From Haematococcus lacustris (lineage: Eukaryota; Chlorophyta; Chlorophyceae; Chlamydomonadales; Haematococcaceae): DNA of 64,000 bases. This document shows, in pieces, positions 11,025 through 21,558 of the stretch (the stretch's first letter is position 1; each line of letters opens with the position of its first letter). The stretch lies in assembly GCA_030144725.1 (NCBI GenBank), contig JASKMD010000008.1:7584110-7648109 (forward strand), read 5' to 3'. A model generated the notes under the pieces. That model saw only the letters and a program-made list of their open reading frames with translations. It had not been told where the DNA came from and did not search any database. The position numbers and the translations under genes are program-made.

Positions 11025-11480
11025 GGTGAAAGGACCATGGTACGCATAGAGGCAGCTGCCTGCAACCCCAAACTATACACTAAAGCCCCTTCCTCTATGC
11101 CTGCTGAAGCCTCTAGGCGGAAAGGTCACATCGGACAGGGCCGTGCATGTGGAGACCGCAATCTCATGGCTTGCACGGCCTCGCAGCTCCGTGCAAGCCT
11201 GCTACTTGTTACTGATACTAAAATCCTCGCACCGTGTGACGCACTGGTCAGGAACGAGAGTTGTCTACGAGTGTGTCAGGTTACGAGAGTGAGCGAGTGA
11301 TGCAGTGATGCTATATCTGCTCCCGCAGTCTTAAGGTTGACCAGAGGAACCTCGTACTACCAAGCCGTGCTCACCGTACTGTATAGACCAGCCCTCTTCG
11401 CCACGCAACTCTGTCCAGTGTAGTGCTCGAACGACAAGATTGACTTCACCTGCTAACTGCTCTTAGGAGCTGCTGCATAC
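11025..11480. other. Intergenic; no gene seen
   Basis: This is about 450 bp between the Ty3 target duplication and the CAP gene. A short plus frame of 87 residues (11037-11300) lacks any domain. The stretch presumably includes the CAP promoter and leader, but I see no clear TATA element. Confidence 0.4.
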
Positions 11481-13051
11481 ATGCGACCCTCGGCTGCCCT
11501 CGGATGGGCTTGCGTAGTGCTCCTCGGCCTTGGAGCAACTGGCGAGCGGCGCTTGCTCCACAACACCCGCTCCTTGACCCAAAGCAATGCAGCCTCTGCC
11601 TTTAGTCAGGCGCAAGCTGGCAACGGCTACAATTGGCCGCCCTTGCCCCAATGGGTAACGTCGACGACAGACCTTACAACATTCATCGGGCAGCAGCAGC
11701 AAGCAATCCGACAGCAGATGCAGCAACAATTCCAGCTGCTCCAGAGGCAGATGGAGGCTGCACTCAAGCAGCAGCAGGGAAGCTCTCAACCCCAACCCCA
11801 GTCCAGTCAGCAGCAGTCACCGCCAGGTGCCTCTTTGCCTAGCAGCTCAGTAACGCAACCAAGCACGCGCCAAGACTCTAACAACAGTCAGGGAGGTAAC
11901 AGCAACCAGGGCGTCACTACTCAGCCTCAAACATCGCCACCCCCGCCATCGACTGTGGCAGTCTCAACACCCAAAGCAGCATCACCCGAACAAAACTGTG
12001 AGTAACTTCTGCCAGCATTCCTGCTCAGATTCACCACCACGCTGCCCAGCCATGGTCACCGCAATGTTCACTACCGCTTGCCAGTCAGTTTTGTGTCATT
12101 ATGGTCTTACTTGTATTGTGTCTGTCTCACGCAGCAGCCTCAAGCTCGCTGCAGTCAGTCGCCTTGTCTATGCACAATGATTTGAGGTACCGGCACCAGG
12201 CTGCACCCCTCTCCTGGTCACCGTCACTGGCTGCTGATTCAAAGAGCTGGGCAGATGGATGTGTCTGGGGCCACTCCAAAGCACCCAACCAGGGCGAGAG
12301 TGAGTTCCTGGCACCCCAGCCTAGGCGCACATGGGCATACTGCAATGCCAATTGAGAGACACTCTACAATGCTTGATACTTGCAGATCTTGCGATGGGGT
12401 TCCCCGATGCCAAGTCTGCCATCCAAGCCTGGTGAGCTTGTGCGCCCTTCTTTGATTGCTGACACCAACGAGCTGCAGTCGTGCACATGTCTATCTTGCG
12501 GTGCAACTGGCAGATGGAGCCTGCAGATGAAGTGCACCATCCTATAGCCAGTCATGGGACTGCTGGTTCTGTTTGCAGGGCAGATGAAGAGACCCAGTAC
12601 ATTTACGGGGAGCTCACCCCTTCCAACTTTGAAGAAGTTGGTCACTTTACTCAGGTCAGTACTGTGCTGGCTTGGCCGTCAACAAGGGCTGCCTTTGTGC
12701 CAGTATAGTGTAATACCTAATGGTGTATAACAGAGCTATAATACTTTCCTTACAGATGGTGTGGCAAGGGACAACAAGTGTTGGCTGCGCACTGACCTCC
12801 TGCGGCTACAGCAAGGGAGGTGACTACTTGGTGAGCACCAGGGGGTCGAACATGCAAAGCATGCTGGCACCATGCGTGTGACACCCTGCTTGGCCAGGGT
12901 GGCAGACCCCCTTACCAGGGCTGCACTATACATCACAATGTAAATCTTCACAATGAAGCATCCGTGGCTGCAGGTGTGCCGCTACGCCCCCCCAGGAAAT
13001 GTTGTTGACAACTTCGTCAAGAATGTGGCCCCAGCAAGGCGCAGCACTTAA
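11481..13051 (+). CDS. Secreted CAP/SCP (PR-1-like) protein, six exons
   Basis: Exons are 11481-11997, 12135-12299, 12386-12431, 12579-12654, 12756-12830 and 12974-13051. All junctions are GT-AG and the total of 957 nt gives 318 residues. The N-terminus is a hydrophobic signal peptide (about residues 1-21), followed by a Gln/Ser/Pro-rich stalk to about residue 172, then a C-terminal CAP domain. The domain shows MHNDLRYRHQAAPLSW, GENLA created exactly across the exon 2/3 splice, EEVGHFTQMVW, SCGYSKGGDYLVCRYAPPGN, and so the usual His/Glu/Glu/His cleft residues. CAP proteins are secreted; the family has roles in defence, cell walls and sterol binding, and which applies is unknown. The stalk suggests wall or matrix attachment. 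A diverged copy of exon 2 lies at 17430-17665. Confidence 0.9.
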
Positions 13052-13452
13052 TCCTAGAGGGAGTGCTTGTTCACACCATGATACGTGCTGGGCATGTGCA
13101 AATACAGCCTTTATTCATTTCTGACCCAACTAAGAGCTAGACAGGGCTGGTTTATGCATGTCGCTTGTCTCGGGAGGTATCTGTCACCAACTGTTAGTTA
13201 GGCCTTCTCAGAGATCTCAGGGTCAGGTGTGCCATGTCCATCCCTTTCTCCCTCATCTTCCCATCCATCCTGTGATCCAGGCCAGGTCATCCAGTGATGG
13301 TCAGGAGTTATTGTCCAAACTTATAGCAAGATCAGTCATGAGTCATGAGTTACAAGTCAGGTCATGCAAACAAAACTCATTCAACAAGGAACAACATGCT
13401 TGACTGCGGGTAATCTCGCTCAGCTACTCCAAACAAGTCGAAGCATCCTCGG
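13052..13452. other. CAP gene 3' flank; no gene seen
   Basis: This is about 400 bp of unique-looking DNA after the CAP stop. An 81-residue plus frame (13158-13403) has no recognisable features. A gtcatgagtcatgagt direct repeat is near 13335. Confidence 0.4.
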
Positions 13453-13578
13453 TCGCACCCTTGATGACTGCCAACCCCACACCGGTGGCACGTTCATGGG
13501 CAAACCCCATGACCATTGGGCACCTCATCATAACTAACAGCTTAATGCTTTTGAAAGGCTAACAGCCTGTGTAAACTA
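13453..13578 (-). other. Shared 3' flank of Fanzor remnant 2
   Basis: This is non-coding DNA downstream (minus sense) of remnant 2, partly matching 1065-1211 after remnant 1. It marks the copied unit as longer than the ORF. Confidence 0.4.
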
Positions 13579-15240
13579 CTAGGGCCTATGTATTATTGCG
13601 GGCCCGGCCATCAATGCCCCGCCGGTACTCTGCAGCCCGGTGCAGCCGCTGCTTGCCAGCAGCCGGTCATTGACCAGGTTGTTGCGCTGCTGGTACTCCT
13701 TGCCAACGGGGGGCAGAGCCTTCAGGTCCTTCCAGCTGCAGAGCTCCAGGGGGCGCTGCATGCTCTCCCCAATGCGCTGGAAGTTCAGGCAGGGGTTGGT
13801 GTCCCGGTCCAGCCACCTGCCCCATGGGGGGGCCTGGGGTCGTGGGGCTGGGCCAGGTGGGGGCTGGGCAGGGGGCTGGGCCTGGGCTGGGGGAGGTGGA
13901 GGTGGCTCCTGGGCTGGGGGAGGGGGTGGGGGGTCCTGGGCAGGGGCAGGGGGTTCCTGGGCAAGGGGGACTGGGGGAGGGGCAGGGGGGTCCTGGGCAG
14001 GGGCAGGGTGGTGCTGAGCTGGGGCAGGGTGGTGCTGAGCTGGGGCAGGGGGATTGGGTGGCATTTCATGGTACCACTTCAGGCCCCACACACACTTTGC
14101 GTGCCGCTGGCTCCAGGCTGGGCGCACTAGACGGTGGTTAACCTGGCCTGCAGGGGGTACCCAGTCTGCGGGCCTAGGCCGGTCAGGCGGCAGGTGCAGC
14201 TCACATGGCTGGCGGGTGTGCACTGACGAGCTGACTCGGCTGGTGCGGAACTCATCCACCATCACCAGCCTGTGAGGCCTGTCAAACGTGCTGGGCCTGC
14301 TGGGCTGCTCCACCACGTTGCGTAACCCCTCCCGCACCGCATTGGCCTTTCACCCACCCTGGCTGAAGTTGCCCGCTCCCAGGTACACTGCCACTCCCCT
14401 CTCCCGGCGGTTATGCTGGCGTGACACCCACTTCATCCCCTCCACCGCCTGCAGGTCAGGTCAGGTACCAGGTCAGGTCAGGTCAGGGTCAGGTCAGGGT
14501 CAGGTCAGGTCAGGTCAGGTCAGGTCAGGTCAGGTCAGGGTCAGGGTCAGGGTCAGGGTCAGGGTCAGGTCATACCTTCTTGCAACCGCTGCCGGCACCA
14601 GCATGGCCTAAGGTACTCCTCCCACAGTGCGTTTCAGGTGGCCTTGCGGGCCAGGATGTGGGCATTGAGGCTGTCCAGGGTGGTGCCAGCTGGGGTGGCA
14701 GTTGCCAGCTGCTGCAGCTGTGGCTAAATGGCAGCTGACCAACGGGCTGTGTCTTGCTTGGCTTTGGTAAGCCCGCTGTCATGCTTCAGCTGTCATGCTT
14801 CAGCTCCCGCTGTCATGCTTCAGCTCCCACTCCCACTTCCTCAACACCTGACCCGTGACTGGGTGCCGCTGTGAATGCCCTGCCTTGATGGCCTGGGTGG
14901 CGCCTGGGTCCACCCCAACAGCAATGTGGGTGTCGGGGATGAAGTCGCTGGTGGCTGTGAGCTGACGCCCAATGAAAGGCAGCTCCACTGGCTCCGTGAC
15001 TGCCTGGCTGCGGACAAAGTGCGCTGAGATGCTGACCCCATCTGTCTCTACCCTATGCGCAAACCCCCACCCGCTGTTCTGCAGCTGGCTGTACTGGATG
15101 AACTTCTGCCAATGGGGCAGGCTGTCAGCCCCAAACTGCTGCAATGTTAGGTCGGTTATGCCGAGGTCAGTCAGCAGCCCATGCAGTACCCTGTCATCAA
15201 TGACAAAGTGGCGGGCCCGCACCCCCACCATGGGGAGCAT
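13579..15240 (-). pseudogene. Fanzor/TnpB-like remnant 2 (RuvC-I to RuvC-III)
   Basis: In minus-strand order, 15240-14800 holds the RuvC-I exon with THIAVGVDPGATQAI, aligned to HLHAEWLGVDPGKTNMAT of the full gene at 41811 onward. Then 14800-14590 continues as an alpha-helical stretch broken by two stop codons. A GGTCA microsatellite (14452-14572) interrupts. 14450-14170 holds VAVYLGAGNFSQGG, one stop, and RLVMVDEFRTSRVSS. A linker of about 75 residues of PPAPAQ-type repeats follows, then RuvC-III GRWLDRDTNPCLNFQRIGES and the tail. The zinc ribbon is degraded: only QPC and GLKWYHE remain where Cys pairs are expected. At least three stops make it a pseudogene. The N-terminal half is missing. 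Confidence 0.8.
14452..14572 (+). repeat. GGTCA pentanucleotide microsatellite
   Basis: About 120 bp of (ggtca)n and interrupted (gggtca)n units lie between the RuvC-I and RuvC-II pieces of Fanzor remnant 2, probably in a former intron. Confidence 0.92.
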
Positions 15241-15394
15241 GGTGAGGCAAGATGAGGCCCATCAGAGAGCAGCCGGAGTTTGTGAGGACTGTCCAGAATA
15301 ACAGTGCCTGGCCAGTGGGTGAGCCTTACTGTCGCCATATCAGGCAACTCATGTACGGGCTATAGCATGTGCTGTAATTGCCTTAGCCCAGCCC

Positions 15395-15982
15395 TTGAGA
15401 CCAAGTTCAACTGCAACTCATCAGTGGATGGCCAATAGCGGTGTAAGGAGCAGCTGAACCATGAGCAGCCCACCAGGCTTGCAGGCTGGTTACCCTAGCG
15501 GGAGGTGCGGAGCACCGCCTGCTCCATCCAGCCTGGAGCCAGCAGCGTGACCAGCCAGCGCGGGGCCTGATGTGGTGCCCGGTAGTGGCCCCACGCAAGC
15601 CCCCACAGCCCCCACGTAGCAACCAGGCAGCCACAAGCCAGCAGCCTCAGAGCCTGGGCCTAGTGCTCCCCTGCCAGCCAAGCGCAGCAAGCCCACCAAG
15701 GCTGAGCAGGCAGCTGAGCCCACCCAGCCCACCAAGGGCAAAGGCAAGGCCCAGGGCAAGGCTCCCAAGCCAAAGCCAACACCACAGCCAGGCAGGTGGC
15801 TGGACAGGGACTGCAACGCAGCGCTGAACATGCAGCACATCCGGGAGAGCAGGTGGCGCCTACTGGAGCTGTGCTGGTGGCCAGAGCAGGTGAAGGGCAA
15901 GGTGTACCCTTAGCTTGGCTACGAGCGGCTGCGAGACCGACCACCCAATACCCAGCAGCAACAGCCTGCTGAGGCACGGTAG
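15395..15982 (+). pseudogene. Fanzor/TnpB-like C-terminal remnant 3
   Basis: Plus-strand pieces run in order: SSVDGQ and EQLNHEQPTRLAG (compare SSALNGQ and EQLDLEQPTRPGD at 29040-29412), PAWSQQRD, RGLMWCPVVAPRKPPQ, a Lys/Pro/Ala linker in a shifted frame, and GRWLDRDCNAALNMQHIRES with a tail ending at the tag at 15980. The closest relative in the window is 24387-24799. Frameshifts and stops disable it. It faces remnant 2 tail-away, so two copies lie back to back here. Confidence 0.75.
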
Positions 15983-16112
15983 TGCGCCCCCCCCATTTGA
16001 GCTATCATCAGCTTACGATTAGTGCATGTTTGTCATGCCAACTCTAGACTATAGCCCTGTCACAAAGGTCAAGCAATAGTGCAGGTGGTAGGCGCCTATG
16101 CCATGTGCACAT
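15983..16112 (+). other. Conserved 3' flank of Fanzor remnant 3 (candidate guide-RNA/element end)
   Basis: Right after the stop, this non-coding stretch matches the minus strand at 62866-62977, which follows remnant 8. Shared blocks include atgtttgtcatgcc, ctatagccctgtcac and caatagtg, then an aggtgg..aggcgcc block. The first 40 bp also match the flank of remnant 4 (24347-24386, minus). The match resumes at 17379 after the hAT-type insertion. In TnpB/Fanzor systems the guide RNA is often encoded at the 3' end of the nuclease gene, so this is a candidate. No RNA structure was computed. Confidence 0.5.
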
Positions 16113-16569
16113 CAGTGCTGGGCGATTGGGTAATAATGTAATAAGTCGGTAATAATCCAGCGCAAAAAACGGTAATAAGTCGAAAAAATCGTCCTCAAAA
16201 TGAGTGAACTTTATTACATCGGTAATAGCTCCACCGCCCGTTTGGTACTCCGCTTATTACTTATCCCCCAACAATGTATCCCATCTTCCGCAAACCCCAA
16301 AGCGGGCGGCTGCCCACCACAGCCGAACATCCGTCGCAGTACAACCACATAGCGTCCCAACGCTCTGTAACAACAAGTGCCGATGACGAAGGCGTTGAGG
16401 TCAGTAACCGCAGCATGTCCGTCAACGCAGCATGTCAACAACGCGATGCGTTGAGTATATTTGGGTGCAGAGCGTAGCAAGCGATGATGATGCGGACTTG
16501 GAAAAGAATGGACCTGCCAAGGTTGGTATACAGCAAGATGCCCAGGTTGTGAAGAGCTCTCAATATGAT

Positions 16570-17008
16570 CTTGTCCTTGCAGAGCAAGGTGAAGAAAGGC
16601 AGCAGTGATGGAGCTTGGGTCAGCAAGCAGAAGTATGGCATCACTGACAGCATGCGCAAGGACCATGGGCATTGGATTAAGCCTATCCTTGGCAGCCCCG
16701 ACTGTGTCAGCTGCCGGTTCTGCCTCCACCCTCAGTCGATACAAGCCCGCAAGGCCACTGTCGATACGCATGCAGCCTCCGTCAAGCACTCTAACGCAGT
16801 GAAGGCAGCTGGGCTCAGTCCTGGCGGCCGTCCTTTTGGTACCCTCCCTCTCAGCCCAGCGGCCCTCCCTCTCAGCCCAGCTGGCACAGCAAGGGTGGAC
16901 AAGATTGCCATGAGACACGCCAAGCAGCAGCTTTCAGCTGTTGAGGCTGCTGGCTGTCGTGTCATGACCCTTGAAGACATGAGACCTTGTTGCATGCTGA
17001 CCCACTAG
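16570..17008 (+). pseudogene. BED-like zinc-finger fragment of a hAT transposase
   Basis: The plus frame has KYGITDSMRKDHGHWIKPI, then CVSCRFCLHPQSIQARK and THAASVKHSNAV, a CxxC...H...H arrangement typical of the N-terminal DNA-binding finger of hAT transposases. The DDE core and dimerisation domain are missing, so it is only a fragment. The frame ends where the 50-bp tandem repeat starts. Confidence 0.55.
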
Positions 17009-17186
17009 GGCTAGGGTGTGGGGCTACAGCCCAGCCCTGTTGCATGCTGACCCACTAGGGCTAGGGTGTGGGGCTACAGCCCAGCCTTGTTGCATGCTGA
17101 CCCACTAGGGCTAGGGTGTGGGGCTACAGCCTAGCCCTGGTGCATGCTGACCCACTAGGGCTAGGGTGTGGGGCTATGTGGGATAC
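16989..17186 (+). repeat. 50-bp tandem repeat, four units
   Basis: Units beginning tgcatgctgacccactaggg start at 16991, 17041, 17091 and 17141 with a constant 50-bp spacing and few differences. The array lies inside hAT-3. Confidence 0.95.
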
Positions 17187-17429
17187 ATTGCATCCTGGTC
17201 CTACAAGGGAGTATGCTGTAATTATATAGACTGAAATGGCGATTTTTGCGATTTATTTTGATTTATATTTAATAAACAATTAATCAATTAAAAAATATAT
17301 TAAAAGTAATAAAACAATCCTGTTTTGATGTTTTTTATTACACTGAGTAATACGTCTTTGGCGAATCGCCCAGCACTGGTGCACATGCCATGTGCATGGG
17401 AACATAACGCCACACAGACCTTTAAGTTA

Positions 17430-17665
17430 AAGTTTAACACCGATTTGTGTCGCTATGGTCTCGCTTGTGATCTATGACTTGAACCTACACAATGTGTGTC
17501 TCATGCAGCAGCTTCTAACCAGAGCTCGCTGCAGTCAGTTGCCTTGTCCATGCATAATGATTTGAAGTACCGGCACCAGACTGCACACCTCTCCTGGTCA
17601 CCGTCACTGGCTGCTGATGCAAATAGCTGGGTAGATGGACGTGCCGGGGGCCACTGGCGGTGAGC
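17430..17665 (+). pseudogene. Partial duplicate of CAP gene exon 2
   Basis: This stretch matches 12085-12285, including the upstream intron end (cagcagc after a pyrimidine tract) and a CAP core read as SVALSMHNDLKYRHQTAHLS followed by WSPSLAADANSW. The other CAP exons are not found nearby and the frame ends at HWR stop. It is a non-functional exon-size duplicate about 5.3 kb from its source, carried with Fanzor-flank DNA. Confidence 0.8.
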
Positions 17666-17788
17666 ATCAGCAGTTCGACCTTCTCTCTCTCTATTTCGCC
17701 TCAACCCAGGTGCACATGCAGACCAAACTGAGGTCAAACTGACGCAGCCAGACTGAGGTCAGAGGCCGTGAGCCACCCCTGCTGTCCG

Positions 17789-20700
17789 TCACCGCCGGCT
17801 GTATGCTCCTGTTCCGGCCTTGGCTTTCTGGAAGGTGGGCTTGGCCTTGATGTTCTTGCAGGCTGGGATGTGGCGCTCTGCTGTCAGCTGGGCGAACTTG
17901 CGGCCGCAGTGGGGGCAGGGCACCCTGCACACCGGGTGCAGCAGCAGGCAGCAGGATGAAGAAGAAGTAAGAAGACTTCTCCGGCCATCCGGCATGCATG
18001 CAAGGGAGGAGGTTTTGCCTGGGGCATGGCCTGCTCCTGCACTGGCAGTATGAGCCTATTCAGGCACTGTGCTAGCGAGAGATGGCCAGCAGTGTAGAGT
18101 AGTAAGGAGTCAAGGCATTTTCCCTTCTGCTTGCCCCTGGAAGCAGTAAGCAGTACCCATCTCCTCACAGGCCACACTACACAGGCAAACACCTAGAATG
18201 TTGGTTGTGGTGCGAGAAGTGACATAGCTCTGCACATGGGTGTTCCGAGTAATATGCTTTACTGTGTATGATGATGGTATGCGAGCGCCTGTAGTGGTGG
18301 TGTGCAGTCTCACCTGCCCACCTCCACATCAAATCTTCATAACATATCTTCCACACCTCACCTGGCCGCCTCCCATCCTTCACCACACTTGCCCACACCT
18401 CTCTTTCCACCTGCCTGGCTTCCCTGCCAGCTACCCAGCAGCCACCACCCAAGCACCCTGTGTTACCTGTCATCTAGCTCTTCAGATGCTGCCTCAAACT
18501 TGAGGGTGCGAATGTCCTGCCCCCGCTCCTTAGCCTCGGCAATCATGCGGTTGGCCCTCATCGCCTGCCGCAGCTGCTCACTTTGCATCTTCCACCTGCA
18601 AAGAGCAGCAAACAGCCATATGCAAGAATACAAGGGGCCTGGCCCTGCAGATGGTCCTGCAGATGGGACCGGACAGCTATACGGAACACCATACTGCCCC
18701 ATCTGCCTAACCCCCCAACACTCTCACCCTCATGCCCCATCTGCCTAACCCCGCATCACTGCTTGCCTGCGCCCCTGCCACAGGCCCCTGCAAGCACTAC
18801 ACAAAGTGGTATAGCGGCTACCACGCACAGCGGTCTGCCCTGGTTCTTCTCACTTGCTCATTTTCTGGCCTGCAGCCCGTGCCGGGCCTGAGCCAGGTCG
18901 CTGGCTGGCAGGGCCTGGGGCAGGGGTGGCGGCAGGCCCAGCTGCTCGGGCTAGGCCAGCGCCAGCTCGACCCTGCGCAGGGACAGAACCAGGCTGCTGA
19001 CAGACCGGTGGGAGGTCGGTTGACCAGACGGTCAGGGGCCACACTGCTGCTCTGATGACTAAGCGTGCAGCGTGGTGCAGCTGCAAGACCACATGCCCTT
19101 GTGATGAGTGTGGCATCACCAGCTGATGAGTGTGGCATCACCAGCTGAAGATGGTAGGGTCAGGGCTAGGGTAAGGGTTAGGGTCAGATGGCGAGGCGTG
19201 GTGAGAGCGTTGTGAAACGGTGCGTCCTGATTGAGCGTCAGTGCGGGTGGTGGGTGTGATTAACCTGATTGCCTGTGTACTCTTGCAATGATGATGGACA
19301 GGCAGAAGTGCTCGATGCTGCAATGAATAGCAGGAGGGCATCAGGCATGCGTAGGGACCGATAGCGTAGCTGCTATGTCAGGCTGCTCAGATGAACCGGT
19401 GTAAGCCTGCTTCTCCCCAGCAGCCCTGCCTTGCCACACACCTGCAGCTCGCTCTTTGGCACACCCTTCTTGACATCAAAGAACTTGGCTGCCTCCGTTC
19501 CCGCCACGCGCGCCTCCGCCACATTGAAGGCCTTGCGCTTCTTCACAAACACCTTCTCACACACCTGCACATGCCCTAGGCATCAGGCTCAAGGCGCACA
19601 CCCCCAGGTTGAGCTCATGCCGCAGCCGACACACGCAGCAGGCACACACGCAGCAGCCAGGGAGCCTAGGGCCTAGGTGCCATGTATGCTGATGACCTGA
19701 CCCTACTAAGCACTGCCATGTCCAGGGCTGTGGAGTTGAGCTCAAGTGCTGCCAGGATCCAGTCTCTGACTACCCAAGCCATGCAGCTTAGCACGTCCAG
19801 CACGTCGGCTTGCTGGCCAACCTCAGGTGGTGCCCAGCTTGACCTGCGACTCACTGCCACACGCACTGGCCTCCAAACCTCCCCTGCCGCCTTCTCTCCC
19901 CACCCACCAACCCAGACATAGCCACCATCAGCGTGGCCATGTGGTCCCCCCATCCCCAGTGTGCCCATGAGTGCCGCAGCTCCCCTGTGCCCGCACCTTT
20001 GCATGCTTGCCATAGGCCAGCTGGTTGAAGGTGCGGCCGCAGGTGTAGCATTGCACCATGGGACCCGCCAGGCTGGCATCCTCCGCCCCAGGCGGCACCC
20101 CGCCCAGCCCACTGCCCCCAAACCCCCCAGCAGACCCCAGGGCCCCCCTCATGCCCTGCACTGGCATGTCCTCGAAGCTGTTGCCCCCGGCAGCGGGCTC
20201 CTGCCACTGGGACACTGGCGGCTCCCTGGAAGCTGAGGGAGGTCGGCGGGCCGGAGGGGGGGCAGCCCGGGGGGGAGGGGCAGCAGCAGCTGCTGCTGGC
20301 GGCCCCCGCCCTCGCACAGGGGCTGCCGCCGTTGTCTGCTGCTGCAAGGAGGGTGAGGGGGCTCGGGCTGACAGCCCTGGCCGCTGTGGTGGGGCCTGAG
20401 GTGCTGAGGCTGTAGGGGGCTGCCTGGCCACTGGTGCTGCCTGCTGCTTGGCACTCAAACCCTTAGGAGCAGGCTGGCGCCGGGCTGCAGGGGGCAGGCT
20501 GTCGCGCTCGTCCCTGCCGTATGCTTCCGGCTCGTCGTCCATTGTCTGCCAGGGGGGGCGGGAGGCGGCTGGTGGCTGGGAGGAGGAGCGCCCGCTGCCT
20601 GGCCTGCCAGTGGCGTAGCTCTGGGGGTTGGCTGGGGACTGAGCGGCAGGGGTACGGGTGGTGGGTGTGGATGCCCCACTGTGCTGCTGCAGCTGCTGTG

Positions 20701-21558
20701 CAGCCTGCTGCAGCTGCTGCTGCTGCTGCACAGTTTTGCGGCTGGCCAAGGCAGCCAAGGCAGCAGAGCGGGAGTTGGGTGGTTTGGGGGGTCCAGGCAG
20801 GGGAGGCTCTTCCACCCTGGCCTGCACCTGCTGGGCTGGGCTAGGAATAGATCTGGGCTGGTGGGACTGGCCCCCCACTCCCACACCGCCCTGGCCCTGC
20901 TCCCTGACCGGCTGCTGGGCTGAGGAGTGGTAGGGTGCTGCTGGGGCGCCAGGGCCGGGCTGCTGGGGCGCGTCAAAGCCTGGGCGGACGGGAGTCACGC
21001 CCCTGGTGCTGCCCACTGCAGCCTGTGGTCCTGGCCCCTGCTGCTGCAGCAGGGCTGTCATGTTGGAGCCCTGGTATTGGGGAGGCCGGGGACGCTGGGC
21101 AGTAGCTGCTGAGGGATAGCTTCCCTGCTGCTGCTGGCTCCCAAGGCCGTGGTGCTCCTGCTGCTGCTGGTAAGCGCTGGGGTGGTAGGGTGCGTGATCA
21201 ACATGCTGGCTGTATGCTGCTGGCTGCTGGGCTGAGTAGCTGTGCTGATGGTTTACTGAGACAGGGGCCATAGGTCCCGGCCGCCCTGGTGCAGGCGAGA
21301 GGGCGTGGGGGCGCTGGGAGGGGGATGCGGCAGCAGCGGGAACATAGCCGTGTGTGGCTCCTCCTGTGGTGGAGGCACTGGACAGGGCAGCGGAGGGCTG
21401 GTACACTGGCAGGGCTGACCTGCCTGGCGGGGCATGGGGCTTGCTGGTGGCCACCTCGCCAGGCTGCCGTGCCCCTGACAGTGGCCGATACCCTGGAGCG
21501 GGTGCATTAGGAGCTCCAGGGTAAGCCCCCAGGTTGCCCCTCACGGCCTCGCCACCTG
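17789..21558 (-). CDS. ZC2HC1-like (FAM164-type) zinc-finger protein, 5' end unresolved
   Basis: Minus-strand exons are 21558-19997, 19564-19442, 18972-18854, 18595-18467 and 17924-17789. All splice as GT-AG with matching phase and give about 688 residues. The first large exon is low-complexity (Pro/Gln/Ala/Ser). Two C-x2-C-x11-H-x3-C fingers follow: CYTCGRTFNQLAYGKH, whose last Cys is supplied by the next exon (KVCEK), and CPHCGRKFAQLTAERHIPAC near the end. Between them is the family's basic helix (KMSKWKMQSEQLRQAMR), created across a splice. ZC2HC1 proteins bind zinc; their molecular role is poorly known. The exon starts in mid-codon after an intron acceptor (gttgcag), so the start codon lies in an upstream exon I cannot place. 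Confidence 0.87.
19682..19760 (+). pseudogene. Possible reverse-transcriptase scrap (YADD box)
   Basis: MYADDLTLLSTA lies on the plus strand inside an intron of the ZC2HC1-like gene. It resembles the YxDD active-site box of LINE-type reverse transcriptases, but the residues after it do not continue convincingly and nothing upstream matches. It may be chance. Confidence 0.25.

Larger units (their letters stand above)
16113..17378. mobile_element. hAT-type deletion derivative (hAT-3)
   Basis: This 1266-bp element has terminal inverted repeats CAGTGCTGGGCGATT and AATCGCCCAGCACTG. A perfect 8-bp target duplication GTGCACAT lies at 16105-16112 and 17379-17386, the hAT signature. Inside, 16570-16960 encodes a zinc-finger-like head (CVSCRFCLHPQ with later His residues, BED-like) but no catalytic domain. 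A 50-bp tandem array and an AT-rich right end follow. It inserted into the conserved 3' flank of Fanzor remnant 3. Confidence 0.88.

Noticed and set aside
13588..14141. Plus-strand Gly/Trp-rich open frames of 105-180 codons
   Set aside because: They are antisense shadows of the Pro-rich linker of Fanzor remnant 2.
19682..19921. Functional LINE reverse transcriptase
   Set aside because: Only a YADD-like box is present. No palm or finger motifs lie around it, so at most a scrap.
19928..19996. C-terminal extension VRAQGSC... of the large ZC2HC1 exon
   Set aside because: A donor at 19996/19995 fits exactly, and splicing to 19564 supplies the missing finger Cys. The extension is intron.
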